A stretch of 64,000 nucleotides of DNA from Tupaia tana (lineage: Eukaryota > Chordata > Mammalia > Scandentia > Tupaiidae). The translations under genes and the position numbers were made by a program. Shown piece after piece: positions 45,418 to 56,896 of the stretch (positions are counted from its first letter, which is position 1; each line of letters begins with the position of its first letter). Under the pieces are notes generated by a model. It saw only the letters and a list, made by a program, of their open reading frames with translations. It ran no database searches and was not told the origin of the DNA. The stretch spans positions 189,941,639 through 190,005,638 of the forward strand of contig JAKSZU010000003.1 in NCBI GenBank assembly GCA_026018925.1, written 5' to 3'.

Positions 45418-45970
45418 GTTTTCTATTGATATATAACAAATTATCGCAAATTTAGTACCCAATTATTAGTTCAGAGGTCTGTAAGTCAGAAGTCTGGTAT
45501 AGCATGCTGAATCTTCTGTTCACGGTATAGTAAGACAGAAAATCAGGGTGGCAGCCAGTTTCAAAGCTCATCCTCCTTGGTAGAATTTAACTCCTTGAAG
45601 TTATAAGATAGAGGTCCCATTTCCTGTTGCTTGTCATGCAGGCACCATGCTCAGCTCTAAGATACCACCCATATTCCTTGCCATGTGGCTCCCTCCATCT
45701 GTAAGCCAGCAAATCCTCCTGCAACCAGTCTCTGACTTCCTCTATCTCTAACCCAGGCTTAAAGGGCTAATGTAATTAATTAGGTCATGTAATCTCCCTT
45801 CCTTAAGGTCAACTGATTTGGGACTTTAACTACATTTGCAAAGTTTCTCCATGGCAGCACCTAGATTGCTCTTGGCTAAATACCTGGGAGGAGGTATGTG
45901 TGTAACATTGACAGGAATCTTGGACAGCATCCTAGAAGTCAGTCGACCACAGGAGACACTGTTACTGGGG
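45418..45970 (+). mobile_element. MLT1-like LTR (ERVL-MaLR)
   Basis: TTGGTTTTCTATTGATATA, CAGAGGTCTGTAAGTCAGAA, GCCATGTGGCTCCC and AAGGTCAACTGATTTGGG follow the order of MaLR LTRs. Solo, decayed, with no coding part. Confidence 0.6.
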
Positions 45971-46599
45971 ATGGTGCTTTCCTATGAGACCCTGGTTTGC
46001 TAGCTCAGAAAGACAGGCAAAGAATCAGTGCAAACCAAAGCACGTAGAGAGAAACGGAGTTTGGGCAATTGTAGAGCTTTTCACACTCTAGATTGACATA
46101 GAAATGAAGAATAGGACTAGAAGTGGCATATTTCTGTCTGTTATTCTGTGATACCCAATAGAGTAATGAAGGAGGCAGGAAGGGACCTGGAGCTGGTGGT
46201 CCTTATAAACTATGCCAAAGCATTGAAAATACATAGTAGGGTGCTATGTAAATGTTTGCTGAGGAAAAGAACCACTTAAGGTAAATACTAGCTAACATTA
46301 GAATCAGAAATCTAAAGTCAGCATGTTCTATGCTTTCATCTTTCTTCCATTTCCCTAATTCACAATAAAATGTCCCAAGCTAAGGCTTTTCTCCTTCTCC
46401 CATCAGGATATTCAGACTGATCAGTGTGCCTCTGAGTGCCAAGCACATTCATATACCGCAGGGACAGTACTGTAGGAAGGATGGCCAGGGACATTCAACA
46501 CAACAATCCTCTTCCACCTGAGCTTCAGTTCAAAACTGTCCTCCCTACTGCGTTGTCATCAACCAAATTCAGGCCTGCACAGATAAGGAAAGAGAAAAG

Positions 46600-46990
46600 G
46601 AGGAGTAAAACCATTTGAGTACTCCTTTCTGGGTGCCAAATACATTGCATAAGATCTTATGTAATTCTCAAAATGACCCTATGGAATAGGTACTTCAAGT
46701 AAAGAAATTATGGTACAGAGAGGGGATTTTTTAGAAGTCTATTTACTTCTTCCATGAGCAAGAGACAGGAGAGAGAGAGAGACAGTATCTCCAATAGGGT
46801 ATTGATGTCACGATTGCCAGCTTTGACCAGTCCTGGATCATGAACATCTGTATGCCTAGGAAGGACTTCAGAGGCAAATCTGGAATCTTCAGAGATGAGA
46901 TTTGTACCTGGGTATTTCTGATTTCAAACCCCACATGTGTTCCGTGTAATTAACCATTACATCTTCACGGCCGTTTTCAAGCGTTAGGTT
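46600..46990 (-). mobile_element. MIR with inserted SINE-C
   Basis: MIR antisense text (TAATTCTCAAAATGACCCTA, GGTACAGAGAGGGG) runs to 46725. 46728-46985 is a minus SINE-C: CTTCTTCCATGAGCAAGAG, core CCAATAGGGTATTG, head TTAACCATTACATC. Confidence 0.72.
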
Positions 46991-48455
46991 AATCTTTCAC
47001 CTACTGTTTCTTCACTGACTTATCTGAATTCCTAACTTGATCAATGTCTGCTGAGGCACTGTCCTTCCAACCACCAGCCTAGAACAGCTTTTACTCTGAC
47101 TTCTGCTAAGCTAATTTCTGAGTGACTGCCAATAAAACCACTGATTCTGTCCTAGTGGAGGTGATTGCACCTGGATAAGGTCCTCTGAGTTGTATGCATT
47201 CACATTTTCTTTGGGGATAGAGAGAGAAACTTAGCAGCTTGTCCTCTTCTGCCCATCATGTTCTCCTCACCACCTCGAGACCCCTCAACACAAGACACAT
47301 TGTACAGAGCCAGACAAGCCAACCCAAGGAATTTATCTTCGCTCACCCTTAGGGATTTACAGCCTATATTTTAAAGTAAAAATTTTCACTAAGAGGGCAA
47401 CTTTACTGAGGAAGAAATGAAACCAACACCATGTCATGTGTCACTTTGTTGTATGGTCAGTCTCTCAGTGTGCACTACACTGTATCAGCATTAGGGAAAA
47501 TTAAGTGAGAAAAACATTACAACAGCCCAGGGACACTTCTACCTAAATTTTGTGATTACATTTTAAGTGCTCTCTGTCACAGATATCATAAACTGATTAA
47601 ATCATTTCATGCCTGACCCCTACTGACTATGCTAAGTGAAAAGAGAGGGCTATTAATAACTACCCATTTCTGACAGCTGCCCAGGGGCAATGCAGCCTTT
47701 TGCAGCAGTGAAATGACTCCCCAGCTCACTTACTGAATGCTGAATATTGATTCATATTATGAGTGTTGTCAAACACAGAGTGCAGTGCTGCAGATCCGTA
47801 GTGGCAGGTCATCAGGAATAGCATTAGCAAATGTCAGGTCAGGAATCAAAGGCCTGCTGGACTCTTTAGGGATGAGATTTATCGATTCCATAAAACGTGA
47901 AACAGATCAAGTACTTGTGATGATGGAAATGGTCGTGGCAGAATGAGGCTGAGCCTGCTCTGATGTAGACCTCGGGAGAGATGCATCACACAAGTGACCA
48001 CTGAAGAAAATGCTCCAAGTTGCAATGTCCAGGACAAGGACAACAGGAGCTTTGGGCTAAGGAGATTTTAGGGCTAAATGTCAGATCTTAGAAGTGAAGT
48101 TGGTCATAGGTATGAGTGTGTGAATGTGCATGTGAGTGTATCCTAGCAGTCTACAGTAGTTCGATAGCCAAATGCAAAAGTGATCAGGTGCTGAGGAATG
48201 TGATAGACAAAAGATAACTCCATATAGGATGTGGTTTGTTATTTACTGACACCTTTGTTTGAAGACATGTAAATTGCATCTGGTTTCTAGATTTCTATCA
48301 CTAGAATTAATTTAGGAATCAAATACTCCCTTATTGTGACTCCATTCTCATTCCACAAAGTGTTCGTTAAAACTGTGCCTTCATAATCCCCTTCTCCTCT
48401 CTAGTGTCTTTGTCTTGATACAATTTATAAAAAAGAAAGAAAGGAAAAAAAGCCC
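46991..48455. other. repeat-free block, candidate conserved non-coding DNA
   Basis: About 1.46 kb with no interspersed repeat. Motif-rich parts lie at 47690-47900 (TGAATATTGATTCATATTATG, GCAGCAGTGAAATGACTC). The 69-codon frame at 47737-47946 has no known domain. Judged non-coding by default. Confidence 0.35.
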
Positions 48456-48477
48456 TAGATTAGAAATCAGAATTAGT

Positions 48478-49285
48478 GGGACCAGCAGTTGGTATAATGG
48501 CTATGTCACTGAACTCCTATGTAGTCGACTGTGGTTCGAGTCCTAGACCCGGTGGCTTAAACTCATGGGCGCATGTGTGCGTGTACCCAAGATCCTGAGA
48601 GGAAAATGGAGGAGAAGGGATTGTGGCGTGGCCATCCTCCCTGGGGGGTGATTTCTCACTTTCTTTCTTTCTTTTTTTTTTTTTTTTGAATTGGCAAATT
48701 TAATGTGTGAAAAGAAGACTCCAACTTACATATATTTACTTGATTGAGAGCTTTCTTCTTGTACATAAAATGTTTTATGTGGTTGATCTCAGCTGTGTTT
48801 ACACTGACTTCAGGTTCTCTATGATCAAGATTGTGTAAAGTGTTTCTGTTGCTGTTGTTTTTTTTTCTTTCAGGATCAAGGTGGGTGCTTTCATACAGTA
48901 TCATACTTTTAATACTTTCTCCAGCAATTCTTTCTTGGATTCTTTGCTTTGCATAATTATACCTACAATGGAACTAGTTAACAAAAAATGTCCAAGGCCA
49001 GCCAAAACAGATCCTAATGAACCATATAATATCAACTCCCGTGCACAGGGAATGTTTTCAACATCTAAAATTCCTAGTAGCTAGAATGGCTTCCCCTTCG
49101 CCCGCTCGCCGGGCTCCTGCGAGGCGGCCATGGGGACAAGTTGGTGCATGCAACCCCACCCTACGTCCCTGATTTCTCGCTTTCTGTCTCTCTGTCTCTC
49201 TCTGTCTTTCTGGCAAGCACACGCACTCTATAGCAAAAATCTCTCCAAAAAAAAAAAAAGAAAAGGAAAAGAAAAGAAAAAAGAA
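48478..49285 (+). mobile_element. SINE-A split by a processed pseudogene
   Basis: The SINE 5' part (48478-48664) has A box TGGTATAATGG and B box GGTTCGAGTCC. It stops in GTGATTTCTCACTTTCT; the 3' part resumes at 49170-49255 with the same words and ends CTATAGCAAAAATCTCTCC. The outer TSD begins AGAAATCAGA (48462-48471, 49286-49295). Confidence 0.93.
48665..49169 (-). pseudogene. COX20: COX20 (FAM36A) processed pseudogene
   Basis: Intronless antisense copy with poly(A) (T run 48665-48687), a 3' UTR, coding remnant and GC-rich 5' end. The ATG is at 49131-49129, giving MAASQEPGERAKGKPF and then an in-frame TAG. Past that, LLGILDVENIPCARE and GSLGSVLAGLGHFL match the COX20 N-terminal part, and ILYESTHLDPERKKNNSN matches its C-terminus. 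About 65 bases between them (second membrane segment) are missing and shift the frame; the native stop is lost. COX20 is a mitochondrial inner-membrane chaperone for COX2 in cytochrome oxidase assembly; this copy cannot make it. The 16-bp TSD TGATTTCTC(A/G)CTTTCT (48649-48664, 49170-49185) lies in the host SINE-A. Confidence 0.9.
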
Positions 49286-49467
49286 AGAAATCAGAGCATT
49301 GGGTTCTTCTAATTCTTGTTCTGCCACTTATCTGGTGACTTTAGACACATTACAATCTCCTTGTATTTCATTTCCTCACTGACAAAAAAATAAACCAAAA
49401 ATAAAAAAGTCTATATGTGTACTAGCTCTGCAAAAGGTTTATGTAAAGGAGTAATAATAGTTCACAA

Positions 49468-49565
49468 AGGGGGCCAGCAGGTGCCGTGGTGGTTGGGGTG
49501 CTGGACTCCCTTATGGCCAATGGTGGTTCATGTCTCAGACCTGGTGGCTTGCTTTCTCATTTTTT

Positions 49566-49602
<37 letters not shown>

Positions 49603-49659
49603 GGTAAGTGCACTTGCCTTATAGCAAACACAAATAATATAAATAAAATAATAATAAAA
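49468..49659 (+). mobile_element. SINE-D
   Basis: Head GGGGGCCAGCAGGTGCCGTGG, GGCTTGCTTTCTCATT, (CT)n 49571-49596, CTTATAGCAAACACAAATAA. TSD AATAATAGTTCACAA (49453-49467) and 49660-49674, one mismatch. Confidence 0.92.
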
Positions 49660-49727
49660 AATAATAGATCACAAGTTGCGTGAGGAAAGGCAGGGTACAG
49701 ATATTATGACTTATTTTGATGTTTTCT

Positions 49728-49935
49728 ATATGGTCATGCACCACATAATGACAATATGCAGACCACAGATATGGCTGTGCTTCCATAGGAGGAGTAAATA
49801 GGCCATACCATCTAGCCTAGGTGTGTAGCAGGCGATTCCATCTGAGTTGGTGTACCTACACTCTCTGATGTTCACACGACAAAGAAATTGCCTAACAATG
49901 CTTTTCTCAGAATGTTAGCATGACTATGCCTGGTA
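49728..49935 (+). mobile_element. ancient DNA transposon remnant
   Basis: The 5' end GGTCATGCACCACATAATGAC and the 3' end TTAGCATGACTATG form imperfect inverted ends around TAGCCTAGGTGTGTAGCAGG, a common mammal-wide non-autonomous element whose exact name I cannot assign. Confidence 0.55.
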
Positions 49936-51925
49936 AAGTGACAGAATCAGAGTAGTAATTTAGTTTTTAATTTAACTAAATAAAAGATGGATACACTTTG
50001 AGACTGCAAAGGTTGACTAAACTGTATGTTCTTATTATTATATGTTTATTTGCTAAATATGTAGTACTTGGTCTAGCATCACTGGGAATGTTTTGGAACT
50101 TGCCTTGCTAATGGAGGTTTGCAGAAGCAATCTTTTCCTTTCACCTCTCCTAAGAGCAGGTCACAATGCCTTCTTTAATTTTGCCCCATACTGTGACAGA
50201 GCCTCGAGCTCTGCATACAGGAAAGCTAGCAGCTGCTAAGTTCTAATTCTATTTATTATATTTGAATAGGTAAATGTAAGTTGGTTGTTACCCAAAGCTT
50301 GAAAGAGTTTTTAACTCTCTGAAAAAAATTTGGCCCTTTGACCACTGTAGTATGTCCTCAGTGATTAGCTTTTATCTACAAAGTGAATTTCAGAATATTA
50401 AACAAAACTATTCTGTAAAAACATATTTATAATAACCTAGTCATCATTAGTGACAACAGACCATTCTACCTTTTGAATAAAAATTTTAAGAGAAATTTAC
50501 CTATACTTTTTTTTTTCTTTCCTTCAGTATTACTTAAATTCTACACTTTCCACTGAAAAGGGGAGGGAGAGTGGTATTAGGATCGAATAGCCTGCATATC
50601 AAAGGATCGCCCTACTCTTGTTTTAAATGGGTTGATGAGAGAAAATGAACAGGTGCTACAGGTTACTCAGCTGTTCTGAAATTAAAGATTGATATTTTTC
50701 CTCTTGTTCTATTAGCAGACCTTTAGTGACATGTTAGCACTGGATAATGGTTGCAGCAGTTTAAGCCTCATGCTGTGATTTTTAACAGAAAGCCTAGCTA
50801 CAGCAGCAAACAATGACATCCCCCCATAGCCAGTAACCTAATAAGGAAGGAGTTGCAGCCTCAGGCAGTTTGACTAAACAGCAAGAGAAATCTGACTTCC
50901 AATGTACTGACTCCACTTTAAAGACAATGGCCTGGCTTAATTAACACTGTATTCATTTGTAACTCAATCAATTTAGAATTTTTGTCCTTTAACCATTGAC
51001 TTTACCAGCTTAAAAAGAGAAAGAAGGCTCAAGCTGTTGGAAATCCCTGTTGATTTGTATAAACAGGCATTTCTGAACCAGCAATAGAATAAATAACCCT
51101 TGACATTAATTGCTAAGTTTTCCAAACGTCCAGGTAACCATTAAAATCATCTTTTACAAAAGAGAGTTCCATTGACTAGTTTAGGAATGAATAAACATAG
51201 GCTGCATTTAACATAATGCCAAAATTGAAATTATTTTATTACACTCCTTGACTGGCAGTCATTACATTCAAAAAATAAAGAGAAGCCTTGCCCAAAACAT
51301 ATTTATTTCAATGATTACTTCCTGTGGTAACCTAGTGGATTTTGGTCTAGCAAGCTTCTAGGATCTCATAAATTTCATTTGGCCTATCTTGGCCCCTTAG
51401 TTTTATTTTAACAGATATATACCACCATCTAAACAGAAACTAGGAGAAATACTAACTCAGATTATTATCCTACATTGATTTTCATTTTAAAATACATGGT
51501 CAACAAATAAGGAAAGTTACTTAGATAAGATGCTAGACTAAGATAACATTTTGAATCCTCATAAGTGAGTATACAATTTTAAGAGAAATAAAGAACATGA
51601 TTAACGCAATAGCTCAACTATTTTATGTAAATATTTGGTAAACATTTGCATTTTGTGCCTGGCAAAACCAACCACATAATATTTCCTGAATATCTCTGCA
51701 TTCCCCCAAATTATGTACCTAAAAATTATAGAGTTTCTGAGAAAAATAAGGTTGGGTCAGACCACTCAAAACTCTTCAAGCAGAACATTAATAAAAATAA
51801 TAACAATTCTGATAAAAATACTGGATAGTATAGTTAATCACACTTAAACCTTGGGGGTCACTTTTCTCCTTCTTGCTACAGGTCCTAAAGGGCATTTGAT
51901 TTTAAAGCCTTCATTAGTTCATTGG
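49936..51925. other. 2-kb SINE-free block, candidate conserved non-coding cluster
   Basis: Longest stretch without a recognisable mobile element. 50700-51350 is dense in AT-core sites (GGCTTAATTAACACTG, CATTTGTAACTCAATCAATT, GACATTAATTGC) of the sort seen in developmental enhancers. No open frame of note. Function is inferred from composition only. Confidence 0.4.
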
Positions 51926-52146
51926 TTTGTTTTTGTTTTTGTTTGTTTGTTTTGTTTTGTTTTGTTTTGGGTTTTGTTTTGTTTTGTTTTTTGCCAGAGG
52001 GTAAGTGTGCTCACCTGAGAGAGAAAGTGAGAAATCATGTCCCCAGAGGGTATGGCCTGGAATGATAGCCTCCAGATCCAGGACTCAAATCCTGGTTGAT
52101 CATGTGGGAGTCCAGTGCCTTAATCTCCACTGCAACCACTGGCCCC
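51926..52146 (-). mobile_element. SINE-D/B, short
   Basis: (GTTTT)n tail, TTTTGCCAGAGGGTAAGTG, head ACTGCAACCACTGGCCCC; middle partly deleted. Confidence 0.8.
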
Positions 52147-52279
52147 AACTAATTCAATATTTTAATGGGGGGGGTGGGGAGGAGGTTTGAATGTCTCTGT
52201 AGCCTTTTCTTCTGTCCTTACATTACATGAGATGGCTTAACACTGAAAGGAATGAAAATTCTCACTAAAGAAGCAACTA

Positions 52280-52345
52280 TTGGGTCCTCGGAAAAGTCAT
52301 GACGCCTTTTGCATAAAAAAAAATATGTCACGACTGATGACCCAA
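52280..52345. mobile_element. mariner-type MITE (66 bp)
   Basis: TTGGGTCCTCGGAAAAGTC at one end and CGACTGATGACCCAA at the other are inverted ends, flanked on both sides by TA (52278-52279, 52346-52347), the Tc1/mariner target. The middle holds TTTTGCATA and an A run. No transposase. Confidence 0.7.
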
Positions 52346-52411
52346 TATTTGCACTAAAAGAAGGCATTTCTGTAGATTTTCAGCTCTTAAGGTCTTCATA
52401 AAGTTCTTGAC

Positions 52412-52689
52412 CCGAGGAACCAGCAGTTAGCATAATGGCTATGTCATTGGACTCCCATGTAGTTGACCACGGTTCAAGTCCTGGACTCGGTGGCTTAAAC
52501 TCACGCTGGGCGCGTGTGCATGCGTGCCCAAGATCCAGAGAGGAAAATGGAGGAGGAGGGATTGTGGCGTGACCATCCCCCCTGGGGGGTGATTTCTTGC
52601 TTTCTGTCTCTCTGTCTCTCTCTGTCTTTCTGGCAAGTGCATGCACCCTATAGCGAAAAAAAAAAACCTCTCCAAAAAAAGAAAAATAA
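52412..52689 (+). mobile_element. SINE-A
   Basis: Head AACCAGCAGTTAGCATAATGG, A run interrupting the end (TATAGCG then 11 A). The 12-bp TSD AAAGTTCTTGAC is perfect at 52400-52411 and 52690-52701. Confidence 0.95.
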
Positions 52690-52867
52690 AAAGTTCTTGA
52701 CACAAATCACTTCAAGTAACGATCAAATAATGGGAAAACTCCACATAAACTAACATAATTTCCATGTTACTCTTACTTCAGTCTCCTATTTACTCATTAC
52801 TTTACATTAAAGAAGTGTTATGATACATAAACCAGGTCCTCTTTTACAATAGTTAAGTACGACTTTT

Positions 52868-53131
52868 TTTTTTTTTTTTTTTTTGGAGAGGTTTGCTATA
52901 GGGAATGTGCACTCGCCAGAGAGAGACAGAGAGATAGAAAGCGAGAAACCACTCCCCAGGGGAGATGGCCACACACCGCAATCCCTTCTCCTCCATTCTC
53001 CTCTCGGGATCTTGGGCACGCACGCACACATGCCTGGTGTGAGTTTAAGCCACTGGGTCTGGGACTAGAACTGCAGTCGGCTACATGGAAGTTCAGCGAC
53101 ATAGCCATTATGCCAACTGCTGGTCCCGGTG
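52868..53131 (-). mobile_element. SINE-A
   Basis: GGAGAGGTTTGCTATAGGG to CTGCTGGTCCC; B box lost. TSD AGTACGACTTTT (52856-52867) and 53132-53143, one mismatch. Confidence 0.94.
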
Positions 53132-53158
53132 AGTAAGACTTTTAAAAGCTAATGAGGA

Positions 53159-53321
53159 GAAGCTGGCAGCTTGCATGGTGGTTAAGGGTGCTGGACTCCC
53201 ACATGGCCAACCACGGTTCCAGTTCAGGACCCTGATAGCTTGCTTTCTCACTGACCACGCCTCCGGCCCCTAGTCAAATAAATAAATAAACTTAAATAAA
53301 ATAATTCTTTTTTAAAAAATT
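53159..53321 (+). mobile_element. SINE-D
   Basis: Head GAAGCTGGCAGCTTGCATGG, TAGCTTGCTTTCTCACTG, tail AAATAAATAAAC. The 12-bp TSD AGCTAATGAGGA is perfect at 53147-53158 and 53322-53333. Confidence 0.93.
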
Positions 53322-53334
53322 AGCTAATGAGGAT

Positions 53335-54415
53335 GAGGAATAGAGAATGAAGGGAAACAGTCTAAATTGTCTAATCTTGTACTCATCAACTGACCATTGG
53401 TCTAGATTTCCAGACTTACTTCCCATGCACAGCTTACCAGATGAAGCCATGCCAGGAAGACCTTTCACTTAGTACCTGCCTCATGTATTCTAGCACTGCT
53501 CTCCTGAGTGTGCTGTCTCCTTGAATACCATCCTACTTCTAGGCCTAATGGTATTTCCACCTCTTCCAGAAGACCTTCCTCCTACCTTCACTTTCCTCCT
53601 CTGACCACTTATTGTGCAACTAATCCATTTAGTTCCTTCTACGTAATTCCTTGAACTGCCAGTCAAGGGTGGACAGAGAGCTACAGAGAGAGAGAAGGAG
53701 ACTTAGATGGTAAACAATTTGAGTAGAAGTCATTGTTGGCATTGTTCTCTGGTTTTTTTCTTTGTTAGGGATTACAAATCTGTAGCAGTATTTACGCATG
53801 GTAATAGCATAGTAAGTATTTGCTTTCAGTTTTTCTAGTTGATTTTTGAGTGCCTTATATAGAAAAAATATATATTTGTATAGTGGCCATTCTACATTTG
53901 AATATATTTCAAATTTTTATTCTTCTACTTTTGAATAAGCTTCAAACTTTAAAAGCAAAAACATGAAACTACATAAATACCATAGGAAAACATTGGGTAA
54001 ATTCCTTTATAAACTAGGTGTAGTGAAAGGCTATGACTAAACTACAGGTGCAATAAATTTTGGGGGTTGGGGGACTAACCCAAGTAACTTTCTAACGCAG
54101 TTAGCTTCATACCTCAGTCAAAATACAAAAAGAACTGTGAACAAATACTGAATTCCAGTAAATAGGTTTGGTTTCTGCTGTGCTTATGGGTTACCAATTC
54201 TGAAACTATTTTCTATGTATTCTAGGATTCAGCAAATGAATAAATAAAGAGGATAATGGGAACCAAATTTCTCACTAATAAAGGAGAGCTACAAATATGA
54301 AAAGGGAATAAGCAAGGATGAATTCTGTGCTGTTGGGATTGGATTGGAGACATCAGTATGAGTTCATACGTACAAATATAATTTAAAAAAATTTTGTCAC
54401 TTGCGAGAGCCTGAA
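53335..54415. other. unassigned, partly L2-like DNA
   Basis: 53440-53640 (CTTCCAGAAGACCTTCCTCC, CTGACCACTTATTGTGC) resembles an L2 3' region on the plus strand. The rest is AT-rich and unassigned. Confidence 0.45.
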
Positions 54416-54419
54416 AGCA

Positions 54420-55720
54420 ATTACATCTCAGTAACTAGCACATCTAGAACCCATAACTGTGATCTAAATAACACTTTCCAACAACAAAGAACTGGTGTTC
54501 CTTCAAGAATTGGTTGGTTGCTTAGTTGGGGCAGGGAAAATACAAAGAACTTATAATACTTTGTTTTATTATAAAGCAAAAAATGTACAGAGAATGATTG
54601 CGACATGTCATAAGATAAAGCAGCTAGCTTTAAGGACTCCCTCAGACCAAATCTGGGACAATTTAAGTATCACAGCAAATAATGAAAGGAAAAGATTTTA
54701 ATCCACTGAATGGAACAAGAGTCCATGAATCCATACTAGAACATACTTGTACATACAGACATGTATATATATATTAATACATACTTATGGGGGGATAGGA
54801 AGCTCTTTTTTTAGTTCTTTTAAAAATTGTTTTAATTAAATTAATTAATTAATTCATTTTATTTGGCCAGAGAGAGGGAGAGGGAAAGTGAGAGACAAGC
54901 TGCCAGGTCCAGCACTGGAACTGTCATTAGCCATGTGGGAGTCCAGCACTTTAACCCCTGTGTCACCTGCTGGCCCCAGGAAGCTCTTCCTTACAATAGA
55001 CTGCCAACTAACAAATGCAGAAAGAATGATTTGGCAACCATTATAATAATAATGGATTCAAGCATGATTCATCAATGTATGCTAAAGTGGGTGGGTGAGT
55101 TTGATAAGAAATAGTATATTTAAATAGTCTAAAAGTATCTCCTCACAATTTCTTATTATTGGGTCATGCATTTTTGCATAGGAAAATACATCATGACTTT
55201 CCCAATGACCTAATAATTATAAAAGGAAAAATTGTAACTGTACAGTGGAAAACCTGGAAGACAGCATCTTTATTGTCATTAAGTGATTGGAGTCAATGTC
55301 ACCAATGACAGGGTAGACCAATAATAAGCACCCCCAATACAAGGCACTAACTGGTCTTTACTATTCAAATATGTGAGAGTCAAAAGAGACGAAGGTTAAA
55401 GATCTGCTCTGGATTAAGAGACTAAATAGACATGGCAAGTAAATAAAATAAATGTTTGTAAACTGGATACTGATGTGGAGAAAAAAAACTATAAAGAATA
55501 TCAATGAGACAAGTGATGAAGTCTGAATATGGCTTATGGGTTAGATAATAGTTCTATGCCAATATCAAATTTCTTGATTTTAATAACTGTACTGTGGTTA
55601 TATAAGAGAATATTCATGTTCTTAGAATAATCCACACTGAACTATTTAGGATTACCCCTAAGGGATACCATGTCTGCAACTTACTTGCAAATGGTTTAGA
55701 AAAACAATACAGATAGATGG
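54420..55720 (+). mobile_element. old LINE-like repeat, family uncertain
   Basis: AAGGACTCCCTCAGACCAAAT, GGAACAAGAGTCCATGAATCC, GGAAAACCTGGAAGACAGCATC and GTACTGTGGTTATATAAGAG follow the order of a widespread old mammalian repeat, probably an L1M-type 3' UTR. A SINE-D (54808) cuts it. Confidence 0.4.
54808..54977 (-). mobile_element. SINE-D
   Basis: AATTAATTAATTAATTC tail, GA-rich stretch, head ACCTGCTGGCCCC. The 11-bp TSD AGGAAGCTCTT is perfect at 54797-54807 and 54978-54988. Confidence 0.93.
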
Positions 55721-55768
55721 ATAGACAGTTCTAAAGAGATAGAGAGACGTATTTCTCTCCCTCTCTCT

Positions 55769-55769
<1 letters not shown>

Positions 55770-55816
<47 letters not shown>
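55770..55816. repeat. (CA)n microsatellite
   Basis: About 23 CA units, abutting the repeat at 55818. Confidence 0.95.
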
Positions 55817-55817
<1 letters not shown>

Positions 55818-55820
<3 letters not shown>

Positions 55821-55930
55821 ACCCTTTGCCTAGGCCATTCTGATTTACGTCTGTTTTATGCCTGTGGTCCTGACATGTTAATAGGACCTAAAAGTATCCA
55901 GATTTGGATAATAAATTATATGACCACTAT
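55818..55930 (+). mobile_element. ancient DNA-transposon-like repeat, copy 1
   Basis: GTGACCCTTTGCC, TTTATGCCTGTGG, AATAGGACCTAAAAG and ATAAATTATATGACCAC. The ends are loosely inverted (GGTGACC/ATGACCAC). Related to 56470-56590. Confidence 0.5.
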
Positions 55931-55965
55931 ATATGGCTTACATAAGTTTTTGTACTGGGTGTGTG

Positions 55966-55966
55966 T

Positions 55967-55993
<27 letters not shown>
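55966..55993. repeat. (CA)n microsatellite
   Basis: About 13 CA units. Confidence 0.92.
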
Positions 55994-55997
<4 letters not shown>

Positions 55998-56469
55998 TAT
56001 GAGAGAGAGAGAAAGAATGATAAAGTAAATGGGGCAGACAGACACAGTGTATCCAAGAAAGGGTATACAAGTATGAGTGAATGATACACAACTTTTCTTT
56101 GAAGCTAAAAATCATAAAAGTATATGTATAAGGATACAATGTGTGTGTTTAAAAACATGACCAACATAGTACTCCCTGGTGGACAGTATCACAGACAATG
56201 ATCATTTCCCAATGAGGAGACTCTGGGTCACTTGGAAAATAACTTTGAAGGAAAGACCAATTTGTCCCCAGGGAAAGAAAAGCCATCAAAATATATTGAG
56301 TATATTGGTCATGTTGGTGTTAAAAAAAAAAAAAAAAGCAAATGAGAACCCAAGAGATCAAATGGGCTACAGACAGAGAATCAATCATTCATATGGAGTG
56401 CCTTTTTGCAGAATGAAAACAAATTATCTGTAAGAGAAGATGATATTCAAAGATACTCTATGATGGCAA

Positions 56470-56590
56470 AGTAACCAGAGGTCTCACTTTGTCCAGGATA
56501 GCCTAATTTATGCCTGTAATCTGGTATGTTATTAACAGGACCTAACAATGTCTAGCTTTGGTTGATAAATTATATGATCACGTTATGTCA
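56470..56590 (+). mobile_element. ancient DNA-transposon-like repeat, copy 2
   Basis: AGTAACCAGAGGTCTCAC, TTTATGCCTGTAATC, ACAGGACCTAACAATG and ATAAATTATATGATCAC, parallel to copy 1 in the same orientation. Confidence 0.5.
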
Positions 56591-56896
56591 TGTATAGCCT
56601 TCCTTTTTGAACTGATTTTTATTTTATTACTTCTTCCTGACACTAGGATCAGAAAGAGCCATACTCAGAAAATATAATGTACATGCAAACACACATACAT
56701 ACCATGTACAGGATTATAGGAGGTCACTATGAGATCCTATCTTTGATTTCTATAACATAAGATTTGTTTTAACATCACTGAATAGTCCCTAAAACTATAC
56801 TTTCCAGTCATCTATTTTCTAATACTTGAACTCCTCTAGCAGTTGCTTAGAATTATATGAACCACTTTTACACTGCCATAAGACAAAAATTATGCT

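Noticed and set aside
45418-45970. Endogenous retrovirus with coding genes
   Set aside because: Only LTR-like sequence is present; no gag, pol or env text on either side.
55159-55213. Second mariner-type MITE (TTGGGTCAT…ATGACCTAA, TA-flanked)
   Set aside because: The stretch appears continuous with the surrounding old repeat, and the inverted ends are shorter and less exact than at 52280.
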